64,000 nt of DNA from CAG-411 sp050875145 (lineage in GTDB: Bacteria; Bacillota; Clostridia; Lachnospirales; Lachnospiraceae). The notes beneath the pieces are model-generated. The model was not told where the DNA came from. It saw nothing but the letters and a program-made list of their open reading frames with translations, and made no database searches. The position numbers were made by a program, and so were the translations under genes. Positions 49,735-59,591 of this stretch are shown here, piece by piece. The DNA is taken from assembly GCA_050875145.1 (NCBI GenBank), contig JBNMLH010000011.1, forward strand, positions 1 through 64,000, written 5' to 3'. The first letter of the stretch is position 1, and the number at the start of each line of letters is the position of its first letter.

Positions 49735-51948
49735 ATGAAGATTTCAAAAGAAGTGGAAGAACTTTTAACAGATATGGCACTATTAGCAGATAAATTGCAT
49801 CATGAATTTGTAACCCCAGAGCATTTGCTTTTTGTGCTGACTTACAATGAAATATTTGCTGATTCTTTTGCAGATTGTGGAGGAGATGTTAATCAATTAA
49901 GGGGAAGTCTCGAAACTTATATGAGAGAGAATGTAGAAACAATTACAACAGGAAAGGCTGAACTTAGTGTTGGTTTAAATGATGTATTGATGGAAGCAGA
50001 GGGGCAGGCAGTATCCAGTGACAGGTTTGTTGTAGAAATTACACATTTGTTATATGGAGTATTGAGCTTAGATAATAGTTATGCAGCCTTTTATATTCAC
50101 ACACAAAAGGTAGATCCAACAGAATTGCTGGCAAGGATGAATGAACGGAAAATAGAAGAAGAGAATAAGGAACATATAGAAAAAGCAAAGAGTAAAATGA
50201 GCACAGATGAGTCAGCAAAAGAGCATTGGAGTGATTATGTTGTCTGTATGAATGATACGGTTCAAGAACGAATGCCTTTAATTGGAAGAGAAGAGGAATT
50301 GGAACGTACACTGCAGGTTTTGTGCAGAAAATATAAAAATAATCCATTGCATATAGGAGAGCCGGGAGTAGGAAAGACGGCTTTGGCATATGGTGTTGCA
50401 AGACGAATTAATGAAGGAAAAGTACCGGAGAAGTTAAAAGATGCAAAAATATATGCATTAGATTTGGGAACGATTATCGCTGGAACGCAATTTAGAGGCG
50501 ACTTTGAAAAAAGATTGAAAATGATTATGGATGGGATTCAAAAGGAGAAGAACATCATAGTTTATATAGATGAAATTCACAATATTGTTGGCGCAGGTGC
50601 CACCAATGGTGGCACAATGGATGCAGCCAATTTATTGAAACCGTATTTGGCATTGGGAGAAATACGTTTTATTGGTTCTACGACCTATGAAGAGTATAAA
50701 AAGACGTTTTCAAAAAATAAAAGTCTAATTCGACGTTTTCAAAATATTGATATAAAGGAGCCTACACAGGAGGAAGCAGTACAGATATTAGATGGGATTC
50801 GTAAACACTATGAGCAGTATCATGGAGTACGATATTCAAAAGGAACGATGGAATATGCAGTGGAATTAAGTGCGAAATATATGAATGAAAAATTTCTTCC
50901 AGACAAAGCGATTGACTTGATAGATGAGGCGGGAGCATATAGAGTGATGCATCCGACTGACAGAAAGACACAGATGGTAGACAAAAAATTATTAGAAGCA
51001 GTTGTAGCTAAAATTGGAAATGTACCATCAAAACAGATAGAAGCCAATGAAAGAAAACAGTTGGCAGAATTAGAAAAAAATATATCAAAACGCGTATTTG
51101 GACAGGATGAAGCAGTCAAAGAATTATCAAATGCAGTAAAGTTTGCTAGGGCAGGTCTGAATGAAGAGGACAAGCCATTAGCGAGCCTATTGTTTGTGGG
51201 ACCAACGGGGGTAGGAAAAACAGAGGTAGCAAAAACTTTGGCAGATGTTTTGGGCGTTTCACTGGTTCGATTTGATATGAGTGAATATGCAGAAAAACAC
51301 ACAGTCGCAAAGCTTATTGGTTCTCCAGCAGGTTATGTAGGTTATGAAGAAGGTGGGCTATTAACGGAAACTATCCGAAAAAAACCATATTGTGTACTTC
51401 TTTTGGATGAAATTGAAAAAGCGCATCCTGATATATTTAATGTTTTGTTGCAGGTAATGGATTATGCGACACTTACAGACAATCAAGGAAGAAAGGCAGA
51501 TTTTAGAAATGTAATACTGATTATGACTTCTAATGCAGGTGCCAGTAAAGTAGGAAAAACCTTGGTGGGATTTGGAGAAAGAACAATTAGTAAAGATGCA
51601 ATTATGGATGAGGTAAAACGAGTATTTCAGCCAGAATTTCGTAATCGTTTGGATCGCATTATCACATTCAATCATATGGATGATGCGATGGCAGAAAAGA
51701 TTGTGAAAAAACAAATTGCACTACTTGCACAAAAATTGGAAAAACAAAAAATTTCATTGGAAATTACCTCGGCTTGTGCAAAATACTTGAAAGAAAAAGG
51801 AATCAGTCAGGAATATGGGGCGAGAGAGATCAATCGTGTAATCAATACAGAGATTAAACCTTTATTAGTCGATAAGATTTTATTTGGAAAGCTAAAGAAA
51901 GGTGGCAATTGCGTTGTTGATTATGTAAACGAAAAATTGACCTGTTAA
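49735..51948 (+). CDS. clpA: ATP-dependent Clp protease ATPase subunit ClpA
   Basis: 737 residues, ClpA size. The N-terminal double-repeat Clp_N domain covers ~1-140. The first AAA+ module has Walker A GEPGVGKTA near residue 208 and YIDEIHNIVGAGAT. The second AAA+ module has GPTGVGKTE near residue 488, LLLDEIEKAHPDIFN and the FRNRLDRII sensor region. LVGFGER near 620 matches the ClpP-docking loop (IGF/IGL type). It lacks the ClpB/ClpC middle coiled coil. It feeds unfolded substrates to ClpP. Its pairing with clpS supports ClpA over ClpC. A terminator follows. Confidence 0.93.
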   Translation: MKISKEVEELLTDMALLADKLHHEFVTPEHLLFVLTYNEIFADSFADCGGDVNQLRGSLETYMRENVETITTGKAELSVGLNDVLMEAEGQAVSSDRFVVEITHLLYGVLSLDNSYAAFYIHTQKVDPTELLARMNERKIEEENKEHIEKAKSKMSTDESAKEHWSDYVVCMNDTVQERMPLIGREEELERTLQVLCRKYKNNPLHIGEPGVGKTALAYGVARRINEGKVPEKLKDAKIYALDLGTIIAGTQFRGDFEKRLKMIMDGIQKEKNIIVYIDEIHNIVGAGATNGGTMDAANLLKPYLALGEIRFIGSTTYEEYKKTFSKNKSLIRRFQNIDIKEPTQEEAVQILDGIRKHYEQYHGVRYSKGTMEYAVELSAKYMNEKFLPDKAIDLIDEAGAYRVMHPTDRKTQMVDKKLLEAVVAKIGNVPSKQIEANERKQLAELEKNISKRVFGQDEAVKELSNAVKFARAGLNEEDKPLASLLFVGPTGVGKTEVAKTLADVLGVSLVRFDMSEYAEKHTVAKLIGSPAGYVGYEEGGLLTETIRKKPYCVLLLDEIEKAHPDIFNVLLQVMDYATLTDNQGRKADFRNVILIMTSNAGASKVGKTLVGFGERTISKDAIMDEVKRVFQPEFRNRLDRIITFNHMDDAMAEKIVKKQIALLAQKLEKQKISLEITSACAKYLKEKGISQEYGAREINRVINTEIKPLLVDKILFGKLKKGGNCVVDYVNEKLTC

Positions 51949-51968
51949 AGAGGAATGTTAAATATGCG

Positions 51969-51998
51969 AAAAGCGTCTATCGTTTGATGGACGCTTTT
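51969..51998 (+). terminator. Terminator after clpA
   Basis: AAAAGCGTCTATC pairs with GATGGACGCTTTT around GTTT, with one G-T wobble. Confidence 0.85.
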
Positions 51999-52096
51999 AT
52001 ATTTTTGCAGTTTAGGTAGAAAATAATAAGAATATTACATACTTTATTACAAAAATTTTAAATCTTTTTGTAAAAATTAAATATGGGGCAGTCGAA

Positions 52097-52125
52097 TTGA
52101 GAAAAGGGTGATAGTTTGCTATACT
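52097..52125 (+). promoter_or_regulatory. Promoter of the large surface protein gene
   Basis: TTGAGA (52097-52102) and TATACT (52120-52125, with TGC just before) at 17-base spacing. Its position rules out the GTG at 52108 as the start codon. Confidence 0.7.
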
Positions 52126-52167
52126 AATAGAAAAAGACTTATATATATGCGACAAGGGGATGGTCAT

Positions 52168-55100
52168 ATGAACAAAAGAAAAATAGGAGCAATCGTTTGT
52201 TTTTTCGTTCTTTTTATGACAATATTTACAATGGGGATGTATTATTGGAATTCAGATGAAAAACATTCGATGGCAGAATATACAATAAGTGAACCCAATA
52301 ATAATTCCAGTCAGGAAATCATTTCTTTTGATACAACTTTTTATAATTATCGTTATGATAATGAAATTTATAATAATAGTCGAAACCAGGGAGCGCAGAG
52401 TTGTTATGACAGTGGAGTGATTCCTTTTGGTTCCTTTGATGGTAAATTGAGTGATTATTATAAAAATAACAATGTGAAAGTGGGTATTTATACGGGAAAT
52501 TTTTATAATTATTATGGTGGTTTGACTTCGAAAAAAATAGATTTTCCAGGATATTATTATTTTCGTTGGGCTGCCAATATTGCAAATAGACATATACCAT
52601 ATGACGCAGTATGTCAAAATATTGTATCTGATACTTTAAAAGGTTTTGATATGTCGGATTATACAAGTGGAACTTTGATGAGTAAAAAAAATTCCAGTGG
52701 GGAAGTTGCAACTCCTTATTTTGATACAGATTTTTTGAATAGTAAAGTAAATGGTGTCTCTATTGGTGCTACAAAGGAGCATGTTGGATTCCCATTTAGA
52801 AAAGTTACATCAGGTAGTAAGAAAGGTTACTATGAGTTTGATAGTAGTAAGGATGTAGTACGCTTTGATGGAATGAGTGGCAATACATCTCAAGATAGTT
52901 ATTATTTTGGAAGTAAAGGAAAATTAAATTATTATTATAATGAAAAGCAGGTATATTGTGCAGCTTCAAGTTCCGCACAATTTTTCCCTTATAATAATAG
53001 TAATGGGTCAGGACAGGTTGGTCGAACTTCAAGTGAGCAAAAGGCACTGGATTATGGATTTGGAGTAAGATTTAATATTCCATTTCGTCTTTCAGAAGAC
53101 GGAATGGTTGATGGAAAATCTATGGTATTCAAGTTTGAGGGAGATGATGATGTATGGATTTTTCTGGATGGTGAATTGGTCTTAGACTTGGGCGGACAGC
53201 ATGGTAAGGCAACGGGAACAATTGATTTTAGTGGTACGGATGAGACTGCTAAGTCCACTGTTGCAAAAATCACATACGCAAATGGTTCTACGGATGCATC
53301 CTATACGGTTATGAGTGATAAAATTTTAGCGGAAGATACATATATAAAATCAAATGTGTCAAATACAATTACAGGTATAAAAAAAGGTGCAGACCATCAG
53401 CATGTTTTAACTATATTCTACATGGAACGAGGTATGATGGAGTCAAACTTCCATATGCTATTTAACTTTGTGCCTGCCAATGAAGTTATGCCTACACCAA
53501 CCCCTACGATAGAGCCTGTTACTGCAGAAAAGGCAACAGGAACATTAAAAATAAAAAATCAATTACAGATTCCAAACAGTATCAATGATACATTTTTGCA
53601 GGCTGTATACGATTTGGCAGAAGAAGATGTATTTCAGTATTCGGTTGAAAATCAAGGAACAAAAGCAGAGAATGTAGATGATAGTGAAATTAAATATCCA
53701 AGCGGGAAATTGACAGTCAGACAAAATGAGAATACTACGAGTAAGGAAAAGTCATATCTGAGCTTTGGAGCAGAGCCGAATGTGAGAGTATATTTTGATT
53801 TAAGTACTGCAATAAATTTAATGTCAAATGATGGTAGTAAGCAATGGGGAACATCAAATAAAATACCATATATTGAAATTGACGGAAAAAGTTATGCAAT
53901 GACAGAATATCAGACTGGTATTTTCTATTATGATGTTAGAGTTGGAAAAACAATAAAATTTCATAATGGTTCAGCTAATAATGGAAATGCATGTAAAACA
54001 CATGGGGGAGTGAAGATAACTTCTGACGCGGATGGAAAGGTGTATAAATGCACCTCTTTGGGAGATAATGGTACACTAAGCGGTTCACTTTCTGCTACAG
54101 CTACTTATCCTACAATTGGAACAAATACGAAACTGTATAGCAACAATTTGCCATATCAATCAGCAGGTGAGTTAGCACCTACTTTTGTTCCTACATCAGA
54201 AAACAATTTTAATAAAGTGAATGATACTTCATATGAGTTAGAAGAAGCTTATTTGGCACCATTGGATTCAAATATTTTAATAAATAGCGAAACTACTTCA
54301 GGAATTACAGATAGTAATGGAGTATTTGGGCTTTTTTATGATGACAGTGCTACTTTCTTAAAGCAATTTGCAAAGGGAAGTCAAATGCGAGTAATTCAAA
54401 AGGATAGTTTATTGCAACCAGAACGATATAGTGGTTCTATGTCAGAAAATACAGATGCAACCGAAGCACTTACTACATTTGTAACACCGACCTCTGCACG
54501 TTCGGCAAGCAACTACTATTATACAGATATATCAGCTGTAAGCTCAAGTGTAGATGGCACAGCATCAGAAGCAGTAGATGTATCCTATGATTACCGCTAT
54601 AACTTTTTGAATGGCTCCAGCATCAGCGAGAGTGATCCTGTTAATATTACAGAAACCTTTACCAATACAGTAAAAACAGGTTCTTTAGTATTGTCTAAAA
54701 AGTTAAATGGTAATTTGAATGACTGGAGTAATTATTCCTATGGATATGAAATTAAATTTTCGAATGTGTTTGGTGGTTCGGATTCAACTTTAACGTTGTA
54801 CACAGGAGCTTACAAGTTAGTAGAAGAAGATGGAACTACAACAGAAAAAACAACCGCCAATGGAGTAATCACCTTGCAACCTGGACAGAAGGCAGTGATT
54901 GCAGGGATTCCAGTAGGAACAAAGTATCAGGTAAAAGAGAGTGTTGCAGATGGAACCATTGTAAATGATATGAATGTTGTGTATAAGGCGAGTCTGGATG
55001 ATGATACATTCGAATCGCCAGAGTACAACGAAACTTCTGCGGAAGCTGGAATTGCAATTGATAAGGAGACAAGGACGATAACGGGTGAAATTCCTTGTAG

Positions 55101-56163
55101 TATTATCAATAAATTCTATAATAAGGAAACCGCAGAATATAAGAAGGTCAAGGTTGTGATTACCTATACAAATCAGTTTGGAGCAATTTCTATTACAAAA
55201 AGAATTGCAGGTGATGTCAACGAAGCACAGTATTATAAAAATACGACAGGAAAAGAAAAGGAATATAACTTTACGATAAAGAATGTATCTGATGCCACTC
55301 TGTATTCTGGCCCATATAAGGTATATACCTATAAAAACTCCATTGACGAAGACGATGGTTTTGATGTTACAACAAAATCAACAACAAATGGGCAGATTAC
55401 ACTAAAGCCAGGAGAAAAGGCAGAAATTTGTGAACTTCCATTGTCCGTTGGAAATACCTATACTGTGACAGAAAATATAGATGATACTGATATTTTTTAT
55501 CTAGGAGCAATAAAGATAACGGAAGGACAAGCAAAGACAGCCACAACGTCTGCTATTACTACTATGACTTTAGATGAAACCAATGCTTCTGTGCAGATGG
55601 TGTATAATAACCGTTATAGCAAATCCTTTATTCAACTGGATAAATATGTAGATGCATTGTATTATGGTGATAAAGCATATTCAAAGGACAAGTCTTATCA
55701 GGATTTGGCAAACGCAAAGCAAAGCTTTTTGTTTGAGATAAAACAGTATAAAACAGAAGCAGATGCAAAGAATGACGAGAATGTTGAAAATAGTTTTACG
55801 GTTACTCTCAATCTGGATGAAACCGCAGAAAAATTATCAGCTCCAAAGCCGTCTGTGGATGGAACTACGTTTTCTTACAAAATAAGTAAGAAGGTACAGG
55901 TTGTAGGAAATCGATATTATCGTATTAAAGAAGATACAACTTGGTCATGGAAATATAAACTGGTAAAAGTTAATTATGACGTAGCTTCTTTTATACAAGA
56001 AAATTTTGAAGATACTAGATTTGGTGATACGATAAATGATAATGAAGTGATTTTAAAAAGTAATTGTGATGAAAAAGCGTTACCGATCGCACAGTTTTAC
56101 AATAAGCAAAAAGATACGGACATCGAGGGGGACACAGATGATGCGATAAATGAGATTCATTGA
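52168..56163 (+). CDS. Large secreted fibro-slime/PA14-type adhesin-like protein
   Basis: 1331 residues, rich in Asn, Ser, Thr and Tyr. One N-terminal membrane helix (residues ~6-27, IGAIVCFFVLFMTIFTMGMYY) has no obvious Ala-X-Ala cleavage site. Residues ~260-437 match the fibro-slime/PA14 lectin-like pattern: FEGDDDVWIFLDGELVLDLGGQHG, then LTIFYMERGMMESNFHMLFNF. A TPTPT linker follows. Three repeats with the SpaA/Ig-like pattern start near residues 837, 1005 and 1148 (LVLSKKLNG, ISITKRIAGD, FIQLDKYVDA; each with LKPGEKAEI/LQPGQKAVI-type loops). There is no C-terminal sorting signal or membrane segment. AAGGGG precedes the ATG. It is likely a surface or matrix adhesin serving the operon downstream. 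Confidence 0.8.
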   Translation: MNKRKIGAIVCFFVLFMTIFTMGMYYWNSDEKHSMAEYTISEPNNNSSQEIISFDTTFYNYRYDNEIYNNSRNQGAQSCYDSGVIPFGSFDGKLSDYYKNNNVKVGIYTGNFYNYYGGLTSKKIDFPGYYYFRWAANIANRHIPYDAVCQNIVSDTLKGFDMSDYTSGTLMSKKNSSGEVATPYFDTDFLNSKVNGVSIGATKEHVGFPFRKVTSGSKKGYYEFDSSKDVVRFDGMSGNTSQDSYYFGSKGKLNYYYNEKQVYCAASSSAQFFPYNNSNGSGQVGRTSSEQKALDYGFGVRFNIPFRLSEDGMVDGKSMVFKFEGDDDVWIFLDGELVLDLGGQHGKATGTIDFSGTDETAKSTVAKITYANGSTDASYTVMSDKILAEDTYIKSNVSNTITGIKKGADHQHVLTIFYMERGMMESNFHMLFNFVPANEVMPTPTPTIEPVTAEKATGTLKIKNQLQIPNSINDTFLQAVYDLAEEDVFQYSVENQGTKAENVDDSEIKYPSGKLTVRQNENTTSKEKSYLSFGAEPNVRVYFDLSTAINLMSNDGSKQWGTSNKIPYIEIDGKSYAMTEYQTGIFYYDVRVGKTIKFHNGSANNGNACKTHGGVKITSDADGKVYKCTSLGDNGTLSGSLSATATYPTIGTNTKLYSNNLPYQSAGELAPTFVPTSENNFNKVNDTSYELEEAYLAPLDSNILINSETTSGITDSNGVFGLFYDDSATFLKQFAKGSQMRVIQKDSLLQPERYSGSMSENTDATEALTTFVTPTSARSASNYYYTDISAVSSSVDGTASEAVDVSYDYRYNFLNGSSISESDPVNITETFTNTVKTGSLVLSKKLNGNLNDWSNYSYGYEIKFSNVFGGSDSTLTLYTGAYKLVEEDGTTTEKTTANGVITLQPGQKAVIAGIPVGTKYQVKESVADGTIVNDMNVVYKASLDDDTFESPEYNETSAEAGIAIDKETRTITGEIPCSIINKFYNKETAEYKKVKVVITYTNQFGAISITKRIAGDVNEAQYYKNTTGKEKEYNFTIKNVSDATLYSGPYKVYTYKNSIDEDDGFDVTTKSTTNGQITLKPGEKAEICELPLSVGNTYTVTENIDDTDIFYLGAIKITEGQAKTATTSAITTMTLDETNASVQMVYNNRYSKSFIQLDKYVDALYYGDKAYSKDKSYQDLANAKQSFLFEIKQYKTEADAKNDENVENSFTVTLNLDETAEKLSAPKPSVDGTTFSYKISKKVQVVGNRYYRIKEDTTWSWKYKLVKVNYDVASFIQENFEDTRFGDTINDNEVILKSNCDEKALPIAQFYNKQKDTDIEGDTDDAINEIH

Positions 56164-56190
56164 TATAGCATTAGAATGAAAATGTGTATG

Positions 56191-56236
56191 CCGACCACCA
56201 AAAGTAGAGTAAATGAACGATTGGGGGTCGGTAATT
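56191..56236 (+). terminator. Probable terminator after the adhesin gene
   Basis: CCGACC (56191-56196) pairs with GGTCGG (56226-56231). CC/GG pairs extend the stem after one mismatch, and a T tract follows. The loop is long. Confidence 0.6.
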
Positions 56237-56546
56237 TTTATGAAAATACACAAAAACATAAAAAAACAAATATAAAATAGCGTTATGTGAAACATTTTTT
56301 TAATAGCGTGAAAACTATATGCATAATTACAAAAAACTGGTGAAATTTACTTAAATTAAGAGGAAAAAATAGTAAAAAAGCATAAAAACGTATTGAAAAA
56401 TGGGAATGATTATGGTATTTTATAGATAGATAATAAAAAAAGTGCATAAATGCCACATAAAATTGTGCATTTAACACAAAAGTAATAAAACGGAAATATT
56501 AATGAAAAATGTGTAACAAAATGTAAACTTTTTGGGGGGGAATGTT
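56237..56546. other. Very AT-rich gap before sipW
   Basis: About 310 bases, with no gene. It contains the sipW promoter at 56393-56421, a weak AAATGC/GCATTT stem in the leader and the G7 ribosome site at 56534-56540. Confidence 0.6.
56393..56421 (+). promoter_or_regulatory. Promoter of the sipW-tasA-like-srtB operon
   Basis: TTGAAA (56393-56398) and TATTTT (56416-56421), 17-base spacer, with TGG before the -10. It gives a leader of about 120 bases. Confidence 0.6.
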
Positions 56547-57062
56547 ATGAAATTTATTAAGGGAGTGCAGAGAACAATTAATGCAATGCTTGCGTTAATT
56601 ATTTTAGTTCTGTTGCTGGTATTTTTTGTACCGCAGTGTATGGGTTATCAACCATACAATATACAGACAGGAAGCATGAGACCAAAGTATCCCATTGGGA
56701 GTATGATTTATGTGAAGGCTGCATCTTTTGATGCGATACATAAGGGAGATGTAATTACTTATCGTACTGCTGAAGATAGTGGTTGGGTAGTAACACATAG
56801 AGTTACAAAGATTGATAAAAAGGAACAAACAATTGTTACAAAAGGAGATGCAAATAATTCTGAGGATGGAGCTATTTCATATGGTTCCGTAATTGGAAAA
56901 GCCAGTAACTTTAGTATTCCTTATTTAGGAAAAATTTCTACAGAGTATCAAAATGGAAATGGTAAAATCATTACCGTTGTATGTATTGTAGTATTACTCG
57001 GAGTATCTTTTTTACTTGATTTGGTAAAAAAACAAACCGATTTAGAAGAAGGAGAAGAATAA
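56547..57062 (+). CDS. sipW: SipW-type (ER-type) signal peptidase I
   Basis: 171 residues. N-terminal membrane helix ~12-30 and C-terminal helix ~143-162. The catalytic Ser is Ser43 in TGSMRP. The general base is His84 in VVTHRV rather than Lys: the Ser-His arrangement typical of eukaryotic/archaeal and SipW-type enzymes. The box E-like KGDANNSEDG follows. SipW of Bacillus processes TasA and TapA, so the four TasA/camelysin-like proteins coded next are its likely substrates. The ribosome site is a run of seven G (56534-56540). The open frame extends upstream by five codons, inside that site. Confidence 0.93.
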   Translation: MKFIKGVQRTINAMLALIILVLLLVFFVPQCMGYQPYNIQTGSMRPKYPIGSMIYVKAASFDAIHKGDVITYRTAEDSGWVVTHRVTKIDKKEQTIVTKGDANNSEDGAISYGSVIGKASNFSIPYLGKISTEYQNGNGKIITVVCIVVLLGVSFLLDLVKKQTDLEEGEE

Positions 57063-57104
57063 GTTTCGTTCCGATTACAACAGTATGGAAGGGGGGCGGA
57101 CAGT

Positions 57105-57758
57105 ATGGGAAAACAGGCAAGAAAGTTAAGGACTGTTCGCCATACTGTGTATATAACCATTGCATTTGCATTATTTCAAATCAGTGGAATATTTTCTATG
57201 GCGGGTATCCGAGGACTATATGTAGTTACGGAGACAAAAAGTAACGCTTTTAGTCCAAAAACCTATGTGGATATTGATTTGCAAGAACCAAATGGTCAAA
57301 AGTATGTTTTAGATACAGATGGCTCAGTTTCTTACAATGGAGAAAGTAAAAGTGCATATGTTTCAATAAATGGGGAAAAGAAAAAAAGTGTTGTGATTCG
57401 TGCCAGAATAGTGGCAGAAGTTTATAATAAAGATGGTGTTTGCATTGGCACAACAAATAACTACGAGTTGACACAGACTGCTAAATCAGAGGATGTAAAT
57501 GAAGCAGAAAAGTGGTATAATAAAGATGAAATATATTACTATACCAGTGTTTTAAATGCGAACAAAAAAACAGCAAATATTTTTGACAGCGTAAAGTTGA
57601 CAGCAGTATCTGAGATACCAGAAGGTGGATTTGTAAAATTCCATGTAATAGTAGATGCATTAGAGGTGAAAACAGATACAAACAACATACCAACTTCCGA
57701 ATCCCTGGCATCAGTAAAACAATATTGGTCAGAGTTACCAGATGGTATTTGGGAGTAA
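57105..57758 (+). CDS. TasA/camelysin-like secreted protein 1
   Basis: 217 residues. N-terminal membrane segment (residues ~13-34, TVYITIAFALFQISGIFSMAGI) is followed by RGLYVVTETKSNAFSP, which fits the SipW-substrate pattern of a hydrophobic segment followed by a short polar stretch and a Phe-containing beta strand. The body is beta-rich (VVIRARIVAEVYNKDG). It has a G6 ribosome site (57091-57096). It differs from the three following paralogues in lacking the NTFTG motif, so it may be a base or adaptor subunit (TapA-like role inferred). Confidence 0.65.
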   Translation: MGKQARKLRTVRHTVYITIAFALFQISGIFSMAGIRGLYVVTETKSNAFSPKTYVDIDLQEPNGQKYVLDTDGSVSYNGESKSAYVSINGEKKKSVVIRARIVAEVYNKDGVCIGTTNNYELTQTAKSEDVNEAEKWYNKDEIYYYTSVLNANKKTANIFDSVKLTAVSEIPEGGFVKFHVIVDALEVKTDTNNIPTSESLASVKQYWSELPDGIWE

Positions 57759-57818
57759 AACAGATAAAAATATAGAACAACAGTAATTTTAATGTAGAGA
57801 AGAAGGGGGACGATTCCT

Positions 57819-58685
57819 ATGAAAAAACAAATGAATCATAAAAAAAGAAAATTAAAAAAGAAGTTGGCTTCGATGACGGCAATCGTGCTTGTGCTTGCAG
57901 TGGGTGTATGGGGAACAATGGCATATTTAAGTACACTATCAAACAAAAAGGAAAATACATTTACAGGTAGTAAAGGTATCGCATTAAAACTGACAGAGCC
58001 TTATTGGGACGAGACCCCAGGTGCGGATGATGGTGTGACAGATTTAACAGAGCTAGGTAAAGTCGCAGCAAGTAGTTATACACCAGGTACCAAGATAGGT
58101 AAAAACCCAATTTTGACTAATAGTTCGACTGATGCAGATTCGCCAGAATGGGTTGCGCTTGCAGTATCTTATACAATTGGGAATAAGGCAGTGTCTTATG
58201 AGCAATTAAAATATTTAATCGAAGATATTACATTTAATACAACTACTGCAGCTGATGGATATTGGATTGCTGTTGATCCACTTGCCAGCGGAACATTAAA
58301 TGAAAAGAAAGGCTATATGATTTACTTATATAGTAAAGTATTGGCAAAGGATGCAGCTACCAAACCTCTATTTACCTCTGTAACAATTAAAAGCAGTGAT
58401 GATTTAGAGGGTAGTACAAAGGATGGCTATGTTACAGACTTAAATACCGCGTTAGGTATTACAACGGATGATCAAAAATATAAAATCAATGGCAACCTTC
58501 CTGACTTCCAGATTGATGTAATTGGTGCTGCCATTAAAAACGAATATAAAAAAGACGGAGCTTCTACAGCCGCAGAAGCATGGGCAGACTTAGCAATTGA
58601 AAAGCAAACTGAATTAACAAATAATTTGGTAGGTCTATTAACTTCTAAGTTATCAGATGAATCGAAGACAGTAGGTACACCATAA
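57819..58685 (+). CDS. TasA/camelysin-like secreted protein 2
   Basis: 288 residues. A Lys-rich head (KKRKLKKK) leads into a membrane segment and the classic SipW-dependent signal GTMAYLSTLSNKKENTFTGS. This is followed by LKLTEPYWDETP, a strand-rich body and an alanine-rich C-terminal helix. The family includes TasA, CalY and camelysin, which polymerise into amyloid-like or donor-strand fibres in biofilms. Its ribosome site is GGGGG at 57805-57809. It is paralogous with the next gene. Confidence 0.82.
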   Translation: MKKQMNHKKRKLKKKLASMTAIVLVLAVGVWGTMAYLSTLSNKKENTFTGSKGIALKLTEPYWDETPGADDGVTDLTELGKVAASSYTPGTKIGKNPILTNSSTDADSPEWVALAVSYTIGNKAVSYEQLKYLIEDITFNTTTAADGYWIAVDPLASGTLNEKKGYMIYLYSKVLAKDAATKPLFTSVTIKSSDDLEGSTKDGYVTDLNTALGITTDDQKYKINGNLPDFQIDVIGAAIKNEYKKDGASTAAEAWADLAIEKQTELTNNLVGLLTSKLSDESKTVGTP

Positions 58686-58718
58686 TCAACCAGAATAGGG
58701 AAAAAGGGGGACTGACAT

Positions 58719-59558
58719 ATGATAGAAGAAAAACTTATGACAGAGAAAGAATGGAAAGAAAAGCAAAAGAAAAAAACAAAGAAAAAATATATACGAAATG
58801 CGTTGGCATTAGTTTTAGTTGCAGTGATTTCCATTGCTGGTACGTTGGCATATTTGAGTAAAAAGACCGATACGAAGACCAATACATTTACAGGTAGTGG
58901 TGGATTGGAAGTAAAATTAGAAGAACCAAAATGGGATGAAGACAATGCGAAAGACTATACTCCAGATAAGATTATTTTAAAAAATCCACAGTTATATAAC
59001 GGAAGCACATGGACAGATGCTAATAACGATAAGGTAATAGATGCAGGTGAAATTACACATTCTACACAATACGATGAATACATGGCTATGCGAATTGATT
59101 TTGAGGATGCTAGTAACACAGCGATTACATATGCAAATTTAATGAATGTAATTGATGCAATTGCATTTGATACAACAAATTGGAAACTTGTTGCAGTGTC
59201 AAATGGCACAACATGGGATACCAGTGTTGACAATACAAAGTTATCACCTAGTTTAGACGCAACGGTAACTGGAGCAAAAAGTATGATTTTCCTTTATGCA
59301 ACAAGTGCAAATGCGGTTTCCATAGCTCCTGGAGCTGTTACAGAGCCATTATTTTCTCAAATTCAGATTCGTGATGGAAACACCGATGTTATTAAAGCTT
59401 TAGATGGAAGTGGTGATGCATTGACAGGCGGATTTCCAAACTTTAACATTGATGTATCAGGTGCAGCGGTAGATAAGGAGAGTTTTAAGCAGTCTGACGG
59501 TTCCTATGATGTTTCTGCTGCCACTACAGCATTAATTGATTTATTGAAAACAAAATAA
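58719..59558 (+). CDS. TasA/camelysin-like secreted protein 3
   Basis: 279 residues. The signal region AGTLAYLSKKTDTKTNTFTGSGG and the following VKLEEPKWDEDNAKDY match the preceding gene closely. Near the C-terminus, GGFPNFNIDVSGAAV corresponds to LPDFQIDVIGAAI of the previous gene, so the two arose by duplication. GGGGG at 58706-58710 is the ribosome site. It is a probable major or minor fibre subunit processed by SipW. Confidence 0.82.
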   Translation: MIEEKLMTEKEWKEKQKKKTKKKYIRNALALVLVAVISIAGTLAYLSKKTDTKTNTFTGSGGLEVKLEEPKWDEDNAKDYTPDKIILKNPQLYNGSTWTDANNDKVIDAGEITHSTQYDEYMAMRIDFEDASNTAITYANLMNVIDAIAFDTTNWKLVAVSNGTTWDTSVDNTKLSPSLDATVTGAKSMIFLYATSANAVSIAPGAVTEPLFSQIQIRDGNTDVIKALDGSGDALTGGFPNFNIDVSGAAVDKESFKQSDGSYDVSAATTALIDLLKTK

Positions 59559-59591
59559 TCTAGATAAATATTATAAAGAGGGGGTGTTACC

